11,238 bases of DNA from JALCSJ01 sp036788835 (GTDB taxonomy: Bacteria; Bacillota; Negativicutes; Acidaminococcales; Acidaminococcaceae), in contig DAIQMR010000040.1 of the NCBI GenBank assembly GCA_036788835.1, positions 1 to 11,238 on the forward strand, given 5' to 3'. The position numbers and the translations under genes are program-made. Positions 1-5,204 of the stretch are shown here, piece after piece. The notes under the pieces were generated by a model. That model was not told the origin of the DNA and ran no database searches. It saw only the letters and a list, made by a program, of their open reading frames with translations. Every line of letters begins with the position of its first letter. Position 1 is the first letter of the stretch.

Positions 1-743
1 CGGATCATAAGAAAGCCACGGATAAGACTATAGCGGATAATAAAAAAGCTTCGGACCAGGCTATAACTAATACTAAACAAGAAGCACAAAAAGCCATAGA
101 TAAACGGGACAAAATAATTAAAGCATGTCAAACTACCGATGCAGCAAATAAACAAAACTATACAGACATGAATAAAAAAATGGCAGTTAGTGCTCAGGAC
201 ATTGCAACTAACACTAAGGACATCGCGACTAACACTGAAAGCATTGCAACCAATACAAAAGATATTGCTGACAACCGAGCAAAACTGCAAGAGCATTCCT
301 GCAGTATTAGTGAATTGCAAACAGACGTGGCAGAGCACACGGACCAAATCAATGAATTGAACACTGGCCTGAATAGATTAGGCAATAAAGTCGGTGCTTT
401 AGACACTCGCTTGGACAGAGTAGGCGCCGGTGCAGCAGCCTTGGCTGCTTTGCATCCACTGGACTATGATCCGGAAGCTAAGTGGGATGTAGCGGCTGGC
501 CTAGGAAATTACCGAGGCAAAAAGGCTTTGGCGCTTGGTACGTTCTACAGACCTAGTGAAAATGTGATGATTAGTTTAGGCGCTACAGTTGGCAATGGTG
601 AGAATATGGCTAATTTAGGCGTGAGCTTTAAATTAGACGGCAGCAAAGCTCCACGCAGCAAAAATGCCATGGCCCGGGAAATCATGGACCTGCGGACGCA
701 ACTCGCGGCCCTGACAGCTAAAGTCAACAACATGAGTAGATAA
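1..743 (+). CDS. Trimeric autotransporter adhesin (YadA-like), 3' part only
   Basis: The reading frame is open from position 3 with no start codon context, so this is the C-terminal part (about 246 residues) of a larger gene cut by the window edge. The ATG at 168 is an internal Met, since coiled-coil sequence continues upstream in frame. Visible in order: a Lys/Asp-rich coiled-coil stalk; heptads of the DIATNTK type at 198-281, where Asn occupies core positions as in many trimeric autotransporter stalks; a second coiled coil; then the YadA-type membrane anchor, beginning GAGAAALAALHPLDYDP and ending with the strand NLGVSFKLD. By family knowledge the anchor forms a 12-stranded trimeric barrel in the outer membrane that displays the stalk and an adhesive head, which lies outside the window. 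About 34 more residues, predicted coiled coil, follow the last strand, which is unusual because classical YadA ends at that strand. The anchor is very similar to that of the full-length adhesin at 2964-5111, so the two are paralogues. Confidence 0.9.
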   Translation, partial: DHKKATDKTIADNKKASDQAITNTKQEAQKAIDKRDKIIKACQTTDAANKQNYTDMNKKMAVSAQDIATNTKDIATNTESIATNTKDIADNRAKLQEHSCSISELQTDVAEHTDQINELNTGLNRLGNKVGALDTRLDRVGAGAAALAALHPLDYDPEAKWDVAAGLGNYRGKKALALGTFYRPSENVMISLGATVGNGENMANLGVSFKLDGSKAPRSKNAMAREIMDLRTQLAALTAKVNNMSR

Positions 744-810
744 GTACAGACGACGCAACCGAGTAACACGGTCAAGTAAAGTACACATACCAGCTGTACC
801 ATGTCAAACA

Positions 811-844
811 GCCCTCAATTAAGAGGGCCGGTTGGCGATTTTTT
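811..844 (+). terminator. Probable intrinsic terminator of the first adhesin gene
   Basis: GCCCTC (811-816) pairs with GAGGGC (823-828) around an AATTAA loop. A small overlapping GCC-GGTT-GGC hairpin (827-836) is followed by a run of T at 839-844. The T run is 10 nt from the larger stem but only 2 nt from the small one, so the geometry is not ideal. Position, 67 nt after the adhesin stop, supports termination. Confidence 0.5.
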
Positions 845-882
845 AAAATATAGAAAGATAAGTGGTGGGATTTCGGCGGGAA

Positions 883-891
883 TGTTATAAT
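883..891 (+). promoter_or_regulatory. Extended -10 promoter for the ggt leader
   Basis: TGT-TATAAT (TG at 883-884, TATAAT at 886-891) is a perfect extended -10 element. No good -35 hexamer is seen 16-18 nt upstream, which is tolerable for extended -10 promoters. Transcription would begin at about 897-899, giving a leader of roughly 165 nt before ggt and placing the start exactly at the first helix of the foldable leader. Confidence 0.6.
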
Positions 892-896
892 GCTAT

Positions 897-1024
897 TGTA
901 CCATTATGTACCTTGAACCTCCCACTGCACACACGTTATGCACACAAGAAAGCACGCCTAACTCACGACTAAAGTCACGAGTGTGCGGCGTATAAGAGCA
1001 TCAAGGACAGGCTCCAATGGTACA
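897..1024 (+). promoter_or_regulatory. Foldable leader RNA upstream of ggt (candidate cis-regulator or small RNA)
   Basis: Nested complementary segments share one closed architecture. TGTACCATT (897-905) pairs with AATGGTACA (1016-1024). CCTTGA (911-916) pairs with TCAAGG (1001-1006). A terminal arm pairs ACGCC (954-958) with GGCGT (987-991), ACTC (961-964) with GAGT (979-982), and GAC (967-969) with GTC (974-976) around a TAAA loop. Between the helices lies a large asymmetric bubble (917-953 against 992-1000). Two copies of GCACAC (927-932 and 940-945) could each instead pair with GTGTGC (981-986), so alternative folds exist. The outer helix starts where transcription is predicted to start. 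I recognise no known riboswitch class. The rod with a central bubble recalls 6S RNA in outline, but no diagnostic sequence is recognised and 128 nt is short for it. Confidence 0.35.
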
Positions 1025-1064
1025 CGATTTTATACTAACGAATGAATAATTAAGGGGGAGAATT

Positions 1065-2690
1065 ATGTTAAACGACACATTAAAATTTAATCCCATGGAT
1101 TATCCGTATGGTTCCAGGCACAGCGTGATGTATGCTAAGCGGGGTATGGTGTGTACGGCTCAGCCGTTGGCGGCTCAGGCAGGGCTGAGAATTTTGCAGG
1201 CAGGGGGCAATGCCATAGATGCGGCCATTGCCACGGCAATTTGTCTGACAGTAGTAGAACCAACCAGCAATGGGTTGGGGTCTGACGCATTTGCTTTAGT
1301 CTGGGTGCAAGATAAATTGTACGGCCTTAATGGCAGCGGTTATTCTCCGGCGGTCTTTACTCCTGAAAATTTAGAGGACCGTGGCATTACGAGCACAATT
1401 CCTGACAGGGGATTTGTACCTGTTATGGTACCGGGTGCTCCTTCAGCCTGGGCCGAGCTGCATAAACGTTTCGGCAGACTGCCCTTTGCACAATTATTTG
1501 GGCCGGCCATAGAGTATGCGGAAGCAGGCTATCCGGTCAGCCCGGTGGTAGCAGGGTTTTGGCGCAAAGGATTAGATTTGTTTTCGCAATTTAAAGATAA
1601 ACCGGAATTTAGCGGTTGGTTTAGTACTTTTGCCCCAGAAGGAAAGACACCGGAAGCAGGCCAGACGGTACAATTACCTGACCATGCCAAGACATTAAAA
1701 CTATTGGCGGCCAGTGGCTGCGAAAGCTTTTATAGAGGGGAAGTCGCAGCGGCTATAGATAAATTCAGCAAAGCAACAGGTGGTTTATTAACTAAGGAAG
1801 ATTTGGCTGAGTACAAAGCACAATGGGTGGAGCCTCTTCATATTGATTATCGTGGGTACGATGTCTGGGAAATTCCCCCTAATGGCCAAGGCATAGTAGC
1901 ACTTATGGCTCTCAATATTCTAAAAGGATTTGAATTTAAGGATAAAGAATGTGTGGGCACGTATCACAAGCAAATTGAAGCCATGAAATTGGCTTTTGCC
2001 GATGGGAAAGCCTATGTGGCGGACTCACGCCATATGCGAACGAAAGTGGCAGATATGTTGTCTGAGAAGTATGCGGTTACACGTCGTTCTGTTATTGGAG
2101 AAAAGGCGGCGGAACCCACAGCAGGCAAACCCTATAGCGGTGGTACGGTTTATTTGTGTACAGCTGATGGAGAAGGAAATATGGTGTCCTTTATTCAAAG
2201 TAATTACAAAGGCTTTGGTTCGGGCGTCGTGGTGCCAGGGTACGGGATTTCTTTTAATGACCGTGGCTGTGACTTTTCCTTAAATCCTCAATCCGACAAC
2301 TATGCTCAACCCAGAAAGAAACCTTACCACACGATTATTCCCGGTTTTCTCACCAAGGACGGCAAAGCTGTGGGACCGTTTGGTGTAATGGGTGCGTACA
2401 TGCAACCACAGGGGCACGTACAAGTTATCATGAACACCATCGACTTTTTATTTAATCCACAGGCAACTTTAGACGCTCCTCGTTGGCAGTGGATTAAAGA
2501 CAAAACAGTTTATGTGGAAAAATCCGTTAGTAAAGAAATTGTCCAAGGCCTGAGAGCCAAAGGACATGACATACAAATAGTTGACGACGTGAGTGGTTTC
2601 GGACGGGGAGAAATTATTTGGCGGGATGCCGCCGGTGTTTTGTGCGGGGCTACCGAACCACGTGCCGACGGTACTGTAGCCATGTGGTAA
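1065..2690 (+). CDS. ggt: Gamma-glutamyltransferase family protein (YwrD-like, cytoplasmic type)
   Basis: This 541-residue protein belongs to the N-terminal nucleophile hydrolases that remove or transfer gamma-glutamyl groups from glutathione and gamma-glutamyl peptides. Seen in sequence: the N-terminal family signature (residues about 29-77, including AGGNAIDAAIA and the VEPTSNGLGSDAF stretch); the autocleavage and catalytic Thr361 in GGTVYLCTADGEGN; downstream FGSG and FNDRG of the small subunit; and the late GVMGAYMQPQGHVQV block. By family analogy the chain self-cleaves before Thr361, giving about 40-kDa and 20-kDa subunits. There is no signal peptide or membrane segment, so unlike E. coli Ggt it should stay in the cytoplasm, as expected for YwrD-like members. 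The start at 1065 has an AAGGGGGAG ribosome binding site at 1052-1060. It is transcribed alone: its own promoter and leader lie upstream and a strong hairpin follows the stop. The physiological substrate cannot be read from sequence; a cephalosporin-acylase-like or other amide hydrolase role is possible. Confidence 0.88.
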   Translation: MLNDTLKFNPMDYPYGSRHSVMYAKRGMVCTAQPLAAQAGLRILQAGGNAIDAAIATAICLTVVEPTSNGLGSDAFALVWVQDKLYGLNGSGYSPAVFTPENLEDRGITSTIPDRGFVPVMVPGAPSAWAELHKRFGRLPFAQLFGPAIEYAEAGYPVSPVVAGFWRKGLDLFSQFKDKPEFSGWFSTFAPEGKTPEAGQTVQLPDHAKTLKLLAASGCESFYRGEVAAAIDKFSKATGGLLTKEDLAEYKAQWVEPLHIDYRGYDVWEIPPNGQGIVALMALNILKGFEFKDKECVGTYHKQIEAMKLAFADGKAYVADSRHMRTKVADMLSEKYAVTRRSVIGEKAAEPTAGKPYSGGTVYLCTADGEGNMVSFIQSNYKGFGSGVVVPGYGISFNDRGCDFSLNPQSDNYAQPRKKPYHTIIPGFLTKDGKAVGPFGVMGAYMQPQGHVQVIMNTIDFLFNPQATLDAPRWQWIKDKTVYVEKSVSKEIVQGLRAKGHDIQIVDDVSGFGRGEIIWRDAAGVLCGATEPRADGTVAMW

Positions 2691-2695
2691 GCAAC

Positions 2696-2735
2696 AAAAC
2701 TGTGACAAAAGGATCTGTCCTTTTGTCACAGTTTT
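2696..2735. repeat. Palindromic repeat, GTGACAAAAGG type; may act as the ggt terminator
   Basis: A perfect 18-bp stem, AAAACTGTGACAAAAGGA (2696-2713) with its complement at 2718-2735 around a TCTG loop, begins 5 nt after the ggt stop. The right arm ends GTTTTCG, so it carries a short T run and could terminate transcription in either direction. It shares its GTGACAAAAG core with degenerate copies at 5121-5130 and 5174-5203, which suggests a dispersed repeat adopted as a terminator. Confidence 0.75.
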
Positions 2736-2751
2736 CGTACACACGTAGGCA

Positions 2752-2804
2752 AAGTGATACAAAGGTGACAGTCACTTTTGTATCACTTACTTTTCTATCA
2801 CTTA
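2752..2804. repeat. Palindromic repeat, GATACAAAAG type, with duplicated right arm
   Basis: AAGTGATACAAA (2752-2763) pairs with TTTGTATCACTT (2777-2788). The pairing continues inward through a G-T wobble and GTGAC/GTCAC, so the whole element is almost a continuous palindrome. The right arm CTTTTGTATCACTTA (2775-2789) is immediately repeated with one change at 2790-2804. Related copies lie at 8310-8348, 9080-9114 and 10005-10039. Confidence 0.75.
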
Positions 2805-2807
2805 GGT

Positions 2808-2823
2808 TGGCGTATATCCGCCA
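2808..2823. repeat. Short inverted repeat TGGCG-N6-CGCCA
   Basis: TGGCG (2808-2812) and CGCCA (2819-2823) flank the 6-bp AT-rich spacer TATATC. The same arrangement with spacer ATATGA occurs at 8283-8298, and in both places it lies within 20 bp of a GATACAAAAG-type palindrome. The stretch 2824-2891 beyond it contains further TGGC and GCCA words but no convincing promoter or open frame. Confidence 0.4.
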
Positions 2824-2891
2824 GCTACTGGCATAGTTGCGTTCCGCATATTGGCGCGAGACAGCCAGACATTGGCGGGTTCACGGCCTAG

Positions 2892-2963
2892 ACAATAACC
2901 TCTCATCATAGAACAATTAGAATATGTAATTATTCTAATTAGTTTATGATGGGAGGTTATTGT
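2892..2963 (+). promoter_or_regulatory. Long hairpin burying the Shine-Dalgarno of the second adhesin gene
   Basis: All arms share one axis. 2892-2910 pairs with 2945-2963 over 19 consecutive positions (one U-G wobble). Then 2911-2914 faces 2941-2944, with two pairs and two mismatches. Then AATTAGAATA (2915-2924) pairs perfectly with TATTCTAATT (2931-2940) around the loop TGTAAT. The Shine-Dalgarno GGGAGG (2951-2956) and its spacer lie wholly in the right arm, paired with CCTCTC on the left, and the ATG at 2964 follows the last paired base. If transcription starts upstream of 2892 the mRNA would be strongly blocked for translation. There is no T run, so it does not look like an ordinary terminator. 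The inner palindrome could alternatively be a protein operator. Confidence 0.7.
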
Positions 2964-5111
2964 ATGTCAGAAAAGAAGAGTAAAATATGGCGCAAGAAAA
3001 AGGTTAGGGAGATTTTAGCCGCACTTCTTTGTGGATGCATGGTGCTGGGACAAATATCGCCGGTAGGGGCGCAAAGACAATCAACTAGTGAGGATGGTAA
3101 AGAAGCAGTAGCTGAAGGAAGTAGTAGTAGCGCAAAAGGCGAGGGAGCTACGGCTGTTGGCAGTATTAATGTTGCACGGGGTCAAGGAGCTACGGCTGTT
3201 GGCAGAAAGAACTACGCAGAGGAAGATTATGCTGTGGCATTAGGCGAAAACAATAGGGCAACACAGAAACTTTCTGTGGCGATTGGTGTTGATAATATAG
3301 CAACAGCTATATATGCATCAACAATAGGAGTTCGGAATAGAGCTTTTGCAGAAAAAGCTAATTCATTTGGGTATGGAAATACTGTAAAAGGTTTTCGCTC
3401 AGGAGCTTTCGGCTATCAAAATGTTGTTGAAGACAAGGCACAAGATAGTTATGTAATTGGTGCAGAATCCAAGGTATCAAAGTCAAACACATTCGTCATA
3501 GGGGTCAATGCGCAAGGCAACCATGAGAACAGTGTAGCATTGGGTAGTAATGCTGTCACAGACAATGTGCACACGGATGATACTGCTCAAACGATAATAT
3601 TTAATATCGATGGCAGGAATGAAACGTCCACCTATGCCGGGAAAATAAATGCAGCAAATGGCTCAATAAGCATTGGCATTAAAGACAAGGAAAGACAAAT
3701 CCATCATGTGGCACCGGGTAATATAACCAATTTATCCACGGATGCGGTTAATGGCAGCCAGTTATATGCGACAAATGTAGCTTTGAAGAAAATTACGTAC
3801 ATAGTGGGAGCAAGGAAAAACGGAAAGTACATTAAAGAGGCTTATTCTGTAAACGAGAATATTCTTGCCCTGGATAATAAGCTAGAGGAGTATGTCAAGA
3901 ACTTGGGCGACCAAGATAAGAAGTTAACAGAGCAGGGGAAAAAGATGGATGGTTACAAAAAAGAAATTGATGGTCATACCACGAAATTAGGTGAGCACGA
4001 CACGACGCTAGGTGAGCAACAGGAAGCAATCGAAGGCCATACCACAAAATTAGGAGAGCACGACACGACGCTAGGTGAGCAACAGGAAGCAATCGAAGGC
4101 CATGCCACGAAACTAGGTGAGCAGGATAAAGAGTTGGGCGACAAGGATACAAAGATCGCAGATTACGAACAGGAGATAGCTGGCTACAATCAAACGATTG
4201 AAGATTACAAAAAACAAATTAAGAGTTGCACACAAAAGAATGAGGCTTGCAAGACAGATACTAAGAACCATGAGAAGCTGTTTGTCGAACACAAAAAAAA
4301 CACTGATGAACATGCCAAGACTTTGGCTATTCATGCCGGAAAGTTTAGTGCCATTAATACGACAATGGGCACGACTAAAGCTGGTACATACGTTAGCGAT
4401 ACAAATAGCATAGGGCAGAATATTAATGCTCTGGACGAACGGGCAAAAAGCAATGTGGTGGCAATTAGCCAAAACACTGCTAATATTCAGCAAAATAAAC
4501 AGCAGATAACTCAGAATACCGAGAATATCACTAAAAACACTAAAGATATAACTCAGAACACTAAAGATATTAAACAACACGGCGTACGCCTGGATGAACA
4601 CGAAGGCCATATCACTCGCACTAGAGATGACATTGATGCCATAAACTCAGACTTAGAAATTATGAGTGGGACCATGGTCGGTTTAGACAACAAAGTGAAT
4701 CGTTTGGATGACCGCGTGGACAAAGTCGGGGCAGGTGCTGCGGCACTGGCGGCTTTACATCCTCTGGATTATGATCCAGATGCTAAATTTGACATAGCAG
4801 CGGGAGTGGGCAGCTATAACGGAAAACAAGCCTTGGCACTAGGCACTTTCTATCGTCCTACAGAAAATATGATGGTTAGTTTAGGAGCCACCCTGGGCAA
4901 TGGGGAAAATATGGCAAATCTAGGTATTTCTTTTAAGCTAGACGGCTGCAAGACTCCCAGAAGCAAACACGCCATGGCTAAGGAAATAATAGAACTACGT
5001 ACTCAAGTAGTAGATATGTCGGAAAGTAAAAAAGCTACAGATAAGGAAATAAGTGATTTGCAAGCACAGGTTGCCGCCTTGGTAGCGAAAGTAAATAGTA
5101 TGCAAAAATAA
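2964..5111 (+). CDS. Trimeric autotransporter adhesin (YadA-like), full length
   Basis: Outer-membrane adhesin of 715 residues, predicted to work as a homotrimer in surface attachment. I place the start at 2964, which has GGGAGG 7 nt upstream, rather than the in-frame ATG at 2946, which lies before that site. Order of parts: signal peptide (residues 1-36: basic KKSKIWRKKKVR, hydrophobic ILAALLCGCMVLG, likely cut after VGA); a head of YadA-type repeats such as ATAVGSINVARGQGATAVG and SVALGSNAV (about 45-200); the neck STDAVNGSQLYATN (258-271); a long coiled-coil stalk (272-587) with two motifs resembling YVxxxxSxxxNIxALD, three 21-residue repeats, Cys422 and Cys429, and Asn-in-core heptads such as ITQNTEN; the barrel anchor GAGAAALAALHPLDYDP onward (589-660); and a 55-residue tail with coiled-coil character after the last strand. 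The tail is atypical for the family. The gene appears to be monocistronic, between the long hairpin and a terminator. The ligand cannot be inferred. Confidence 0.92.
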   Translation: MSEKKSKIWRKKKVREILAALLCGCMVLGQISPVGAQRQSTSEDGKEAVAEGSSSSAKGEGATAVGSINVARGQGATAVGRKNYAEEDYAVALGENNRATQKLSVAIGVDNIATAIYASTIGVRNRAFAEKANSFGYGNTVKGFRSGAFGYQNVVEDKAQDSYVIGAESKVSKSNTFVIGVNAQGNHENSVALGSNAVTDNVHTDDTAQTIIFNIDGRNETSTYAGKINAANGSISIGIKDKERQIHHVAPGNITNLSTDAVNGSQLYATNVALKKITYIVGARKNGKYIKEAYSVNENILALDNKLEEYVKNLGDQDKKLTEQGKKMDGYKKEIDGHTTKLGEHDTTLGEQQEAIEGHTTKLGEHDTTLGEQQEAIEGHATKLGEQDKELGDKDTKIADYEQEIAGYNQTIEDYKKQIKSCTQKNEACKTDTKNHEKLFVEHKKNTDEHAKTLAIHAGKFSAINTTMGTTKAGTYVSDTNSIGQNINALDERAKSNVVAISQNTANIQQNKQQITQNTENITKNTKDITQNTKDIKQHGVRLDEHEGHITRTRDDIDAINSDLEIMSGTMVGLDNKVNRLDDRVDKVGAGAAALAALHPLDYDPDAKFDIAAGVGSYNGKQALALGTFYRPTENMMVSLGATLGNGENMANLGISFKLDGCKTPRSKHAMAKEIIELRTQVVDMSESKKATDKEISDLQAQVAALVAKVNSMQK
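3972..4130 (+). repeat. 63-bp tandem repeats in the adhesin stalk
   Basis: Unit 1 (3972-4034) and unit 2 (4035-4097) each encode 21 residues, GHTTKLGEHDTTLGEQQEAIE, which is three heptads. They differ at three bases, all silent, and share an identical 42-bp stretch. A third, diverged unit starts at 4098 (GHATKLGEQDKEL). Such repeats can change copy number by slippage or recombination and shorten or lengthen the stalk without breaking frame or heptad register. Confidence 0.9.
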
Positions 5112-5139
5112 CGAAAAACAGTGACAAAAGTAATACGCA

Positions 5140-5171
5140 AAAAAAGATGCTGCGCTGGCAGCATCTTTTTT
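5140..5171. terminator. Bidirectional terminator between the convergent adhesin and tpl genes
   Basis: An A-rich left flank leads into AAGATGCTGC, loop GCTG, then GCAGCATCTTTTTT, a 14-bp stem with A runs on one side and T runs on the other. It therefore has a T tract in both directions. It lies 28 nt after the adhesin stop and 33 nt beyond the stop of the minus-strand tyrosine phenol-lyase gene. Confidence 0.9.
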
Positions 5172-5173
5172 AT

Positions 5174-5203
5174 TGTGACAAAATGCCTGTCCCTTTTGCC
5201 AAA
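5174..5203. repeat. Degenerate palindromic repeat, GTGACAAAAG type
   Basis: TGTGACAAAATG followed after a short loop by CCCTTTTGCCA is a decayed relative of the perfect palindrome at 2696-2735. Another fragment, GTGACAAAAG, is at 5121-5130, so the terminator at 5140-5171 sits between two remnants of the repeat. The element ends just before the stop codon of the tyrosine phenol-lyase gene. Confidence 0.5.
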
Positions 5204-5204
5204 C

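Noticed and set aside
168..743. ATG at 168 as the start of a 191-residue gene
   Set aside because: The frame is open and coiled-coil-like back to position 3, and there is no ribosome binding site before 168; the gene begins outside the window.
897..1024. 6S RNA or T-box leader upstream of ggt
   Set aside because: The rod-and-bubble shape is suggestive of 6S, but the length is short and I recognise no diagnostic 6S sequence. No T-box antiterminator motif is seen either. It is kept as an unclassified leader.
2892..2963. Invertible (phase-variable) promoter flanked by 19-bp inverted repeats
   Set aside because: The segment between the repeats is only 34 bp and itself palindromic, so inversion would change almost nothing; no recombinase gene is present.
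3972..4130. CRISPR-like direct repeats
   Set aside because: The units are contiguous without spacers, in frame, and encode heptads of a coiled coil.
4113..4610. 165-residue minus-strand reading frame within the adhesin stalk
   Set aside because: It is a mirror of the repetitive coiled-coil coding sequence, without ribosome binding site or family resemblance.
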